From positions 1-36,280 of the forward strand of contig JASJDS010000047.1 in assembly GCA_030065055.1 (NCBI GenBank): a stretch of 36,280 bases of DNA. The letters run 5' to 3'. Source of the stretch: Calothrix sp. MO_192.B10 (GTDB taxonomy: Bacteria > Cyanobacteriota > Cyanobacteriia > Cyanobacteriales > Nostocaceae). This document shows positions 23,834 to 31,265 of the stretch, piece after piece. Each line of letters starts with the position of its first letter. The stretch's first letter is position 1. Under the pieces are notes generated by a model that saw only the letters and a program-made list of their open reading frames with translations, had not been told where the DNA came from and ran no database searches. The position numbers and the translations under genes were made by a program.

Positions 23834-25339
23834 TCATCTGACTTTGAGAATCTTTTTAACCTTGAGACTTGTTTGAGATGGTAATTTTCTTCTTGCTTCA
23901 CCATAAATAAGTGGATCTACAGGCATCATTACTTGGGGAATTCCTTGCCAAATAGGTTCAGGACTAGTTGCACCCATATCTGTCATTAACTGATCGAGAT
24001 AGCGTAATGTGAATGGGACAATACAAGCAGCACTAGTTGTGGAAACAGCAAGTTTTTTCTGAATCCAATCTAACTCAGCTTGAATTTCTGCATACATTTG
24101 CTCAAGGGATGGTAATGATAAATTGCCATTGATATATTCTAATAACCACCAAGCGCCCACTTCCGATGTCAACTGAGAGAAAAAGCTGGAATTATAGCCA
24201 ACAAAACCCATTTGGGGAATTTCTGGATGAATCAGATGGCGATATAAATGAAAATTATTCTGCTGATCAATTAATAACTGGCGATACTTGGGTTCTAAAA
24301 AAGGAATATCTTGGCGGAATCCAGTGCCAAAAATTACCATATCAGCCGAGATAAATTTACCATTTGCTAGTTCCACACCTCCAGGAACAAATCGAGATAT
24401 TTCGGTCTTTTGTGCCTTAATTTTTCCCGATCGCAGGTATGTAAAAAAACTTTCACTAACTATATTTGTAGTACAATCAACCCGCTCCATTGGGTGTTCG
24501 GGAAGCATTCCACACCCATCTAAATCCAATTGTCGCCGCACTATAAATTCATTGGTACGCCAAAAAGCCCAAACCAAAGGCTTACCCACGGTATGTAATA
24601 AACGTTCTCCACCTCGTAATTGACGGTAAGGTAGCCATGCTTCTGCAAACCTAGTTAATAGGATGTACTTTACATTCAATTTACCCAGAAAAAATCGAGG
24701 TATTTTCCATATAGCTCTACGGAAAACTAGGTTACATTCTTTGGCTTTGTCAGCAGCGAAAGTGGCAACGTCAGTCGCCGATTTTCCAAAACCCACCACT
24801 ACTAAACGTTTACCTACAATTTGTTCGGCACTATTAAAATCTGTAGAGTGGAGTATTTTACCCCCAGAGGCGATAAATTCTTCTCTTCCAGGAATATTAG
24901 GTATTTTAGGGATACTGAATGTACCGTTACAAATGAAAACAAAATCAAATTCCCGTTCTTGTTCTCCTGTTTTTCCTTTAGTTTTCACCACCCATCCAGG
25001 ATTATCTTTTTCTTTTCTAGAAACATTGGTCACTTCTGTTTGAAAATTAATCCTGGGTGTAACACCAAAATATTCAGCGTAGGATTGTAAATAATTCCGC
25101 ATATCCTCTGCCGTGGGCCATTCTGGATAGGACTCAGGCATGGGAAAATCAGAGAAGCAAAATGTATCGCGGGTATTCTGGGTGGTTAATCCTGGGTAAG
25201 TGCGAGACTTTTCCCAAACACCGCCCAGTCCTTTTTGTTTTTCAAATACGGTGACATCATAACCAACTTCAATAAAGGTTTTAGCTGTGACTAAACCACT
25301 AATCCCAGCTCCAATTACGCAAATATTTTTGATATACAT
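23834..25339 (-). CDS. flavin-containing monooxygenase (FMO/Baeyer-Villiger-like)
   Basis: 501 residues with two Rossmann motifs: GAGISG at 10-15 for FAD and GFGKSA at 183-188 for NADPH. YPGLTTQNTRDTFCFSDFP resembles the region of FMO and BVMO enzymes that contacts FAD. FDFVFICNGTFSIPKIPNIPG follows, and MVIFGTGFRQDIPFL is the late ATG motif. It would oxygenate a soft nucleophile (N or S) or a ketone using NADPH and O2; the substrate is unknown. It is 149 bases from the acyltransferase gene on the same strand, possibly co-transcribed. It is intact. Confidence 0.88.
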   Translation of the reverse strand: MYIKNICVIGAGISGLVTAKTFIEVGYDVTVFEKQKGLGGVWEKSRTYPGLTTQNTRDTFCFSDFPMPESYPEWPTAEDMRNYLQSYAEYFGVTPRINFQTEVTNVSRKEKDNPGWVVKTKGKTGEQEREFDFVFICNGTFSIPKIPNIPGREEFIASGGKILHSTDFNSAEQIVGKRLVVVGFGKSATDVATFAADKAKECNLVFRRAIWKIPRFFLGKLNVKYILLTRFAEAWLPYRQLRGGERLLHTVGKPLVWAFWRTNEFIVRRQLDLDGCGMLPEHPMERVDCTTNIVSESFFTYLRSGKIKAQKTEISRFVPGGVELANGKFISADMVIFGTGFRQDIPFLEPKYRQLLIDQQNNFHLYRHLIHPEIPQMGFVGYNSSFFSQLTSEVGAWWLLEYINGNLSLPSLEQMYAEIQAELDWIQKKLAVSTTSAACIVPFTLRYLDQLMTDMGATSPEPIWQGIPQVMMPVDPLIYGEARRKLPSQTSLKVKKILKVR

Positions 25340-25488
25340 TTTTCAGAAAAAAATACGGAATAAAAAAGTTTTAAAAAATACTACTACCTATACTTACTTA
25401 CTAAAATAAGCCATAACAGTATTTTTTCTGAGGATTAGTATCATATTTTATGATAACTTCATATTTTGATGGTGCCCAACTAGATGTA

Positions 25489-26538
25489 TTATTGTTTACT
25501 CAATAAACTATTAAGCTGAGATTGCATATCGGCTTTTAGTAGTTGGGCTACTTGATAAGCCTGAGTGCGACTAACTGACTGAAGATGCGATCGCGGTGGG
25601 TTTACTGGTTGAATCTGGTAACGTAAATGTGCTTTCATTGTCCAAATACCCATAGAAGGGAACAGAAGAAATATGGGCATCAAAGGTGATATTGGTAAAA
25701 AAGGTAGCTGGAATATTCTCTGTAATTTCCTCAGGTTTATCGTTCTAGGATGTAGATTTTCATTACCAATACAAATAACAGGCAATATGGGGATTTGATG
25801 GCGTTGGCTTAACTGGATAAAACTGCCGTCAAAGGTTTGTAGTTGATAGCGTTTTCGCCAGCCTTTTCGGGGTCCCCGTAAACCCTCTGGTGCATAGAGG
25901 ATGATTTTACGCCCTTCCATTGCGGTGGCAAAATCATTCATGTTTGCTCTCACACCACCTAAAACCTGGGACCATCCACAGGGTAGCCACCAAGTCACCC
26001 AAGGATGGTCAAATAAAGATAAACCGGCTACAGGCTGTACTATCCAACCCCGTGCTTGAGTCAATAAGTAACCCAATGTCAAAAAATCCCAAGGGAAAGA
26101 CATTCCCGCATGGTTCATGACCACAATTAGGGGATCTGAGGTTGGTAAATTTTCTATTTGTTGTAACTCTGCCTGAAAATATGATTCAACAATGGGTTTG
26201 AGAACCTCTTGGTGAAAAGCTTGTTGATAATGGGGTTCAAAATCGCTATTTTCCTGACGTGGTGGTCGTAAACCAAGACGTAGCCAGCGGATGAGTAATG
26301 CCAGGTAAAAGCCTCCTGGCAGCAAAAATAACAGATATTCTAACCAATTCCAGCCATCAGGATCGCTATGATAATGTTGCCAATGACGATTAAATAAAAT
26401 CAACCAGCCTGGAGGATACCACAAGCAAAACCGATCAAACCAGGTGAATTGATAGCTAGTAACCGATGTCTTTTCTGGTTGGGAAATGGGGGTACTGTTT
26501 GGGTTCTGTGCAGGCACAAAGATCGAGATTTTTGCCAA
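25489..26538 (-). CDS. PlsC-like glycerophospholipid acyltransferase
   Basis: A 349-residue membrane-associated acyltransferase. After hydrophobic N-terminal segments (about 40-50 and 66-90) it has MNHAGMSFPWD (H143 to D151), where classical PlsC has NHxxxxD, so the His-Asp spacing is 7 rather than 4 residues. The acceptor-binding motif APEGLRG is at 216-222 and ILPVICIGNE follows as usual. The longer spacing suggests a branch of the family (lysophospholipid or other acyl acceptor) and not a housekeeping PlsC. It lies upstream of the flavin monooxygenase; a shared pathway is only a guess. Confidence 0.75.
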   Translation of the reverse strand: MAKISIFVPAQNPNSTPISQPEKTSVTSYQFTWFDRFCLWYPPGWLILFNRHWQHYHSDPDGWNWLEYLLFLLPGGFYLALLIRWLRLGLRPPRQENSDFEPHYQQAFHQEVLKPIVESYFQAELQQIENLPTSDPLIVVMNHAGMSFPWDFLTLGYLLTQARGWIVQPVAGLSLFDHPWVTWWLPCGWSQVLGGVRANMNDFATAMEGRKIILYAPEGLRGPRKGWRKRYQLQTFDGSFIQLSQRHQIPILPVICIGNENLHPRTINLRKLQRIFQLPFLPISPLMPIFLLFPSMGIWTMKAHLRYQIQPVNPPRSHLQSVSRTQAYQVAQLLKADMQSQLNSLLSKQ

Positions 26539-26667
26539 GTAATTGGATGGTTATGTCATTTTATACTTTGATTTGATAGTTTGGCATCCTGCTCCAGGCT
26601 TAAAAATTTGCAGATACAATAAGGGGAGAATAATTGGTAACACTGAGCCACTCCGCGCTATAAATAG

Positions 26668-26895
26668 ACGCGGGTTCTAGCACTCCACCAACAGTCTGTT
26701 TCCCCAGCACAGTTAGAAGCAGATATGGAGAGTGAAGTAATCGCACCAGCAGAATTGTTGGAAGCTTTGGGATCCCTAACATGGCGTTGTTTAATTGAAA
26801 CCCATACCGCAGGTTTTAGCCTACAACCTTGGGTGAGGGAATATGTAATTGAACAATTTGCACCTAGGTACGGTAAAGTAGTTTGTACAGCTTAG
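26668..26895 (+). pseudogene. fragment of an NB-ARC/STAND ATPase gene
   Basis: The frame reads ALHQQSVSPAQLEADM, then LLEALGSLTWRCLIET and GFSLQPWVREYV, ending at 26895. This matches the short helical stretch that joins the NB-ARC ATPase domain to the repeats in cyanobacterial NB-ARC-WD40 proteins (pattern: REPVS..QL..D, LLEALESL..RSLIE, G.TLQPVVMEY). Everything before and after is missing, and a stop lies just upstream (26665-26667). It is a fossil of a signalling or defence-type STAND gene. An ATG at 26725 could still start a 56-residue product. Confidence 0.65.
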
Positions 26896-26897
26896 TG

Positions 26898-27053
26898 ATG
26901 GATGGGAAAGGAACTGATTTTAGAGTGCGATCGCATCTTCGTAAATTTCAGCCATTGTTAATTTTAATTATTGTATTTTTAGTTTGTGGTATCGTTGTTG
27001 TATCCCACAAAGAAATATATAGACAGAAATTCACTCAATTTAATCTCAATTGA
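26898..27053 (+). CDS. possible 51-residue single-span membrane protein
   Basis: An ATG three bases after the NB-ARC fragment stop opens a 51-codon frame with a basic N-terminus (RVRSHLRK), one strongly hydrophobic helix (about residues 19-35, LLILIIVFLVCGIVVV) and a polar end. The charge pattern suggests one membrane span. No family is recognised. It contains a HIP1-like site. It may be chance. Confidence 0.3.
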   Translation: MDGKGTDFRVRSHLRKFQPLLILIIVFLVCGIVVVSHKEIYRQKFTQFNLN

Positions 27054-27131
27054 GTTGGCTGTCACACCCGTATTTTCTACATTTGAAACCATTAGTTTAC
27101 GTATACAAAGAGACACAATAAGTCAGCGATT

Positions 27132-28607
27132 ATGAAAGATAGCGATCGCTCAAAATGGGACTTTGGTAGATTCTGCCAAACTCTCAATTATTTTGAAATT
27201 GTTCCTGTGATTAGCTGGGTGCAAAAACTATTCTCTAACCCCAAGCAAAAGCAAGTCCAACCCAATGGAGGCAAACAAATGGGTGTAGTATTAGTAGCGG
27301 GTGCTACTGGTGGTGTTGGTAAGCGAGTGGTACAAAGATTACAAGCACAGGGTTATCAAGTGCGATCGCTAGTACGAGATTTGGATCAAGCTAGGAAAAT
27401 ATTGGGTAATGATACTGATTTGGTAGTTGCAGATATTACTAAACCATCAACTTTGACATCCCTAGTTATGGGTAATATCCAGGCGGTAATTTGTTGTACT
27501 GCGGTGCGGGTACAACCAGTATCGGGAGACACCCCAAATCGGGAAAAATATTATCAAGGGGTGAAGTTTTATCAACCAGAAATTGTCGGCGATACCCCAG
27601 AGAATGTGGAGTACAAAGGGGTGAAAAATTTGGTAGAAGCTGCGAGTAAATATCTGCCAAAATCCAACGATAAATTAATTTTTGACTTTACCAACCCGTC
27701 CGTAGAAGTTCGGGATATTTGGGGTGCTTTAGATGATGTGGTAATGGGTGGTGTGAGTGAGAGTAATATCCAATTAATATCCGATGGAGCTTTATTTGCG
27801 GGTAATGTTTCCACCGCTAATTCTGGAGGATTCGCTTCCATTAGAACTAAAAATTTCACCCCGAATTTAGATTTATCTAATTACGAAGGAATAGATTTAC
27901 GGGTGAAAGGGGATGGTAAACGCTACAAATTTTTTGTGCGGGCTGAATCGAAATGGGATGGCATTGGTTATAGTTATTCCTTCGATACAGTGCCCAATAT
28001 TTGGATTACCGTTCGCATCCCCTTTGCTGATTTAATCCCCGTATTGCGCGCCAAAACTGTTAAAGATTGTCCGCCAGTTGATAGTAGCAATATCTGCTCA
28101 TTTCAATTGATGTTGAGTAAGTTTGAATATGACGGAGAATTAAACCCTCGTTTTTCTCCTGGTAGTTTCAATTTACAGATAGAATCTATTAAAGCTTACG
28201 GTGCTAATTTACCACAATTTGTATTGGTAAGTTCTGCTGGTGTCACCCGTCCCAACCGTCCGGGAATTAATTTAGATGAAGAACCACCAGCAGTCAGATT
28301 AAATGATCAATTAGGGGGTATTCTTACCTGGAAACTAAAGGGAGAAGATAGCTTAAGAGCTAGTTCCATTCCCTATACAATTATCCGACCTTGTGCCTTG
28401 ACAGAAGAACCAGGTAGTAAAGAATTAATTGTCGAGCAAGGGGATAATATTCGAGGAAGAATTAGCCGTGAGGATGTGGCAGAATTATGTGTGGCGGCAC
28501 TGCAACAGCCCAAAGCTTGTAATGTCACCTTTGAAGTGAAAGAAGGCGAGAATCGAGCAAATAATATTAATTGGCAAGGTTTATTTTCTACCCTCAAATC
28601 AGATTGA
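27132..28607 (+). CDS. SDR protein with inserted CIA30 domain (HCF173-like)
   Basis: 491 residues. An atypical SDR Rossmann fold starts at 51 with GATGGVGKRV (57-66). It is broken at about 178 by a CIA30 domain (LIFDFTNPSVEV, DVVMGGVSES and NGGF-like SGGFASIRTKNF, ending near 357), and resumes at 361 with FVLVSSAGVTRP and TIIRPCALTEEPG. This split layout is that of plant HCF173, which aids psbA mRNA translation, and of cyanobacterial relatives. The typical active-site YxxxK is absent, as in other atypical SDRs, so a binding or assembly role is likelier than catalysis. It is monocistronic. A role in photosystem II biogenesis is inference by architecture. Confidence 0.85.
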   Translation: MKDSDRSKWDFGRFCQTLNYFEIVPVISWVQKLFSNPKQKQVQPNGGKQMGVVLVAGATGGVGKRVVQRLQAQGYQVRSLVRDLDQARKILGNDTDLVVADITKPSTLTSLVMGNIQAVICCTAVRVQPVSGDTPNREKYYQGVKFYQPEIVGDTPENVEYKGVKNLVEAASKYLPKSNDKLIFDFTNPSVEVRDIWGALDDVVMGGVSESNIQLISDGALFAGNVSTANSGGFASIRTKNFTPNLDLSNYEGIDLRVKGDGKRYKFFVRAESKWDGIGYSYSFDTVPNIWITVRIPFADLIPVLRAKTVKDCPPVDSSNICSFQLMLSKFEYDGELNPRFSPGSFNLQIESIKAYGANLPQFVLVSSAGVTRPNRPGINLDEEPPAVRLNDQLGGILTWKLKGEDSLRASSIPYTIIRPCALTEEPGSKELIVEQGDNIRGRISREDVAELCVAALQQPKACNVTFEVKEGENRANNINWQGLFSTLKSD

Positions 28608-28699
28608 AACTAATTGTGTAGATTGGATACAGAAGAAACTACGTTTTTTAATTCTTTTGCTGCCACAGTATTTGTAGGGTGCATTATGACGCTAGTCTA

Positions 28700-28867
28700 A
28701 TGCACCGAAATCCCTATATAAAGGATGACCAGATTTTAGAACTGGCATTGAATGGATAAGCCGAATACATTATCAGTGGCGATAATGATTTGCTTGTGCT
28801 TAATCCATTTCGTAGTGTAAAGATAGTTACAGCAGAAGAGTTTTTAAGAATCGCCCAGGTTGATTGA
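28700..28867 (+). pseudogene. C-terminal remnant of a PIN-domain toxin gene
   Basis: The frame reads KDDQILELALNG, stop, AEYIISGDNDLLVLNPF, then VKIVTAEEFL. This is the end of the PIN-family toxin pattern (D.K.LE.A..G.A.YIISGD.DLL.L..F..I.I.T..EFL). One TAA stands where the family usually has Lys or another residue, a one-base change from AAA. The first two thirds of the gene are missing, replaced by a GTAGGGTGCATTATG repeat. It is dead. No antitoxin gene is seen. Confidence 0.7.
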
Positions 28868-29100
28868 GTTATTCCAGCAAAATAACATGGAATTGTAAAC
28901 ATATTGCAATCGCAAATTAAAAATTACAAATAATACCCTAAACAGGGATGTTATATCAATTTATAATGAGGTTGTATAGAATGCTAATTCAGTATATTGA
29001 AGGTTCTGAAAATGAGGAAAGATTTCCTGATATTTTGTACGAATGGTCTGTTTAATTGAGTTGATAATATTTGAAAGCAGTATCACAACCCTTCTGCTAT

Positions 29101-29442
29101 ATGATTAAGTTCAATAAAATAGTATTCATCTTATTTTTCATCATTATAACTTGGGGTATTTTATTTACTTATCCGGCTGCATCCCAGCGAATAGAATCTC
29201 GTTTAAATAATCTTGAATTTGACATTAATCGTTTAGAATCACGGTTGAGTCAGCTAGAGTTAGAATTAAATAGAACAAGTAGGGGTAGAAGACCAACTAT
29301 CCGCCGAAGATACCGCCGGAGGCGGGGTTTATCACAACGACAAGGGGACAAAATGTTCGATCGCCTAGCAACGTTAGTGATCGAATTAAAACAAGAAGTG
29401 AGAGCATTAGAAAAGCGAGTCAAAAAGCTAGAATCATCCTAA
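29101..29442 (+). CDS. small exported coiled-coil protein
   Basis: 113 residues: a hydrophobic N-terminus (KIVFILFFIIITWGILF, residues 5-21) ending in PAASQ, as in a signal peptide. Leucine-rich heptads follow (SRLNNLEFDINRLESRLSQL, coiled coil at about 30-60). Next is a strongly basic Arg-rich stretch (GRRPTIRRRYRRRRG) and a second coiled coil to the end (VRALEKRVKKLES). I start at the ATG at 29101; the longer frame begins with a TTG. No known family; probably periplasmic or membrane-attached and self-associating. It ends 13 bases before the GFA-family gene and may be co-transcribed with it. Confidence 0.65.
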   Translation: MIKFNKIVFILFFIIITWGILFTYPAASQRIESRLNNLEFDINRLESRLSQLELELNRTSRGRRPTIRRRYRRRRGLSQRQGDKMFDRLATLVIELKQEVRALEKRVKKLESS

Positions 29443-29455
29443 TCATAAATTACAG

Positions 29456-29851
29456 ATGTCAGCAAAAAATCAAAATTCATCAGTTACCTATACAGGTGGG
29501 TGTCACTGTGGTGCGGTACGTTTTCAGGTGGTAGTTGATGAGCATAAGGCTGTTAATTGTAACTGCTCTATATGTCACAAAAAAGGGTTTTTACATTTAA
29601 TAGTGCCGCAAAATCAATTTACCCTATTACAAGGTGCAGATATGTTGACAACCTACACATTTAATACGGGTGTGGCTCAACATAAATTTTGCCGAATTTG
29701 TGGAATTCATTCATTTTATATTCCCCGCAGTCATCCTGACTGTATTGATGTGAATATCAAATGTCTTGATGGTGATGTGGTATCTAACTTTGAGATTGAA
29801 GATTTTGATGGTGCGAATTGGGAACAAAATATTGAAAAATTAATTAATTAA
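29456..29851 (+). CDS. GFA/CENP-V-domain zinc protein
   Basis: 131 residues of the glutathione-dependent formaldehyde-activating (Gfa/CENP-V) fold. Zinc ligands are visible: C16 and C18 (GGCHCGAV), C35, C37 and C40 (CNCSIC), and C79 and C82 (CRICG). The set is complete. Some family members join formaldehyde to glutathione, but many have other or unknown roles, so the substrate is uncertain. It follows a small coiled-coil gene on the same strand; the gap downstream is full of repeats. Confidence 0.85.
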   Translation: MSAKNQNSSVTYTGGCHCGAVRFQVVVDEHKAVNCNCSICHKKGFLHLIVPQNQFTLLQGADMLTTYTFNTGVAQHKFCRICGIHSFYIPRSHPDCIDVNIKCLDGDVVSNFEIEDFDGANWEQNIEKLIN

Positions 29852-29868
29852 AATCTAGCTGGAAAATG

Positions 29869-30036
29869 GTTGTTAGTTGTTAGTTGTTAGTTGTTAGTTG
29901 ATGGTTGACAGCTTAGGTGTGGGATTTTCCCGTGGGGGACTAGCTTGAAAATAGGGAGTTCGGAGTTCGGAGTTCGGAGTTCGGAGTTCGGAGTTCAGGA
30001 GTAGGGGCGCATTGCGTGCGCCCTTGAGGAGTTAGT
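29869..30036. repeat. tandem and dispersed repeats, inverted copy of the mrp-gap mosaic
   Basis: TTGTTAG heptamers lie at 29869-29900. GGAGTTC is repeated six times at 29955-29996. Units of the ATTTTCAAGCTAGTCCC and GGGCGCACGCAATGCGCCC families appear here on the opposite strand to their copies at 5070-5280. No gene. Confidence 0.75.
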
Positions 30037-30037
30037 T

Positions 30038-30107
30038 GGCGTAGCCTGCGCTTACGCTTAAAACACGTAGGGTGTGTTATCCCTGAGAGTACGGCACCAT
30101 CCGGTAA
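30038..30107. repeat. dispersed repeat, inverse copy at 36033-36104
   Basis: A stretch with GCGCTTACGCTTAAAACACG and TAGGGTGTGTTA, then GGCACCATCCG. The reverse complement of 36033-36104 matches it over about 70 bases with a few changes. Confidence 0.75.
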
Positions 30108-30143
30108 TATGGCGGGCGGGCGTATAGCCCTAACCCTGAAAGG

Positions 30144-30467
30144 GTGGCTTACGCCAACGGGCAACAGATAGAGAATGAAACACAAAGGCGGGAGATTCTA
30201 CAATTAATAGAGACGATATTGGTTTATAAATTACCCAAACTTAGTCGGAGGGAGATTGAAGCTATGTTTAGTTTAAGTGATTTGCGCCAAACTAAAGTTT
30301 GGCAGGAAGCTTTAGAAGAAGGTAGAATTCAAGCCAAATTGGATTCTGTACCTCGGTTTTTAGCTTTAGGTTTGAGTGTTGAGCAAATTGCCCAAGCTTT
30401 AGAACTAGAGGTTGAACAAGTTAGACAAGTTGCACAGCAGTCATGTAAGAATCGAAACAATGACTAG
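30144..30467 (+). pseudogene. 3' fragment of a DUF2887/Rpn-type nuclease gene
   Basis: From about residue 14 the frame reads ILQLIETILVYKLPKLSRRE, IEAMFSLSDLRQTKVWQEAL, and EEGRIQAKL. This is the end of DUF2887-type (PD-(D/E)XK, Rpn-related) proteins found in many copies in cyanobacteria. The N-terminal nuclease domain is gone and the opening codons lie in a dispersed repeat. A 107-residue product is possible, but the gene is 5'-truncated. Confidence 0.7.
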
Positions 30468-30518
30468 GGGTGCATCCCAGTTTTTATTTTTCAATGAAAT
30501 AATAAATTTTCAGTATAT

Positions 30519-30971
30519 ATGCCGTTTGGATTCTTTGGAGATATGGTTCACAGTGCTGTGGTAACATCCCAAGAGGTGGTTCCCATCGCAGAAGTAGTAT
30601 TGAACCAAACCGCTAGGGTGTTGAGAGGAAAAAGTGTTGCTGAGAGTATTTACATTACCCTATCAGCCGTAGATAAAAGAAATCCCGGTAGTGTGGCAAA
30701 AGCTACAGAGATAATGGAAGGTAGTAGTAAGATATTGAATTCTCTGATTAAAACTACACCTGAAGCTACTCCTCTGAGAACACAGACTATCAAAACCCTA
30801 GATGCTTTTGAAAAATTAAATCGGGAATATAGACAATTTCTCAACAATAAAGGTTTATTCAGATTTATTGATGGGATGCAGGCAAGAAGTGCCTTGAAAA
30901 AATTCAACCGTGAGTTTAATACCTTACTGACGCAAGCAGGTTTACCAGTAACAATGATTCCGGGACTTTAA
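30519..30971 (+). CDS. hypothetical protein, helical
   Basis: 150 residues, starting MPFGFFGDMV and ending LPVTMIPGL. It appears soluble and mostly helical, with no membrane span, Cys pair or known motif. The middle (KATEIMEGSSKILNSLIKTT) and the Arg/Lys-rich section at 95-130 look like amphipathic helices. I recognise no family. Normal codon use and a clean ATG favour a real gene. It follows the DUF2887 remnant and is followed by a strong hairpin. Confidence 0.6.
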   Translation: MPFGFFGDMVHSAVVTSQEVVPIAEVVLNQTARVLRGKSVAESIYITLSAVDKRNPGSVAKATEIMEGSSKILNSLIKTTPEATPLRTQTIKTLDAFEKLNREYRQFLNNKGLFRFIDGMQARSALKKFNREFNTLLTQAGLPVTMIPGL

Positions 30972-31009
30972 CTCATTGAGGGGTATTTTTATCAGTCGCG
31001 GGCGTGAGC

Positions 31010-31073
31010 GATCCCCGACTTCTACCCTATGAATTCTGATGATGTGCGGATATTAATTCAGAAGTCGGGGATC
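31010..31073. terminator. 14-bp-arm hairpin of the CCCCGACTTCT repeat family
   Basis: GATCCCCGACTTCT and its complement flank 36 bases, about 40 bases after the hypothetical gene at 30519-30971. The arms match those at 12666-12698. It is probably a mobile palindrome that can also stop transcription. Up to the next gene at 31266 nothing else is seen. Confidence 0.55.
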
Positions 31074-31265
31074 TGTTTCTTGAGAGTAGAGCAAAGCTTT
31101 GTCGGCAACAACCATTAGATTTTCATCTGATGCTATACAGGTGTTGCCTGCGAATACGCAGGTTTGCACAGGTTAAATGTTGCACTTGAATTAATAATTA
31201 TGAATTAATTGGTCAATGTGTAGGGAAAATGGTAGTTGTGAATACAACTCCTTGTTAACCAGTCC

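Noticed and set aside
26600-26782. 60-codon minus-strand frame
   Set aside because: It overlaps the NB-ARC remnant on the other strand and shows no family features.
28714-28902. 62-codon minus-strand frame
   Set aside because: It is the antisense of the PIN-domain remnant, whose plus-strand reading has clear family similarity.
28966-29055. 29-codon frame MRLYRML...YEWSV before the coiled-coil gene
   Set aside because: Too short, no recognisable family and no ribosome site; likely chance or the tail of a decayed gene.
29940-30185. 81-codon minus-strand frame
   Set aside because: Its C-terminal residues (repeated RTPNSEL) come from the GGAGTTC tandem repeat and the rest from a dispersed repeat.
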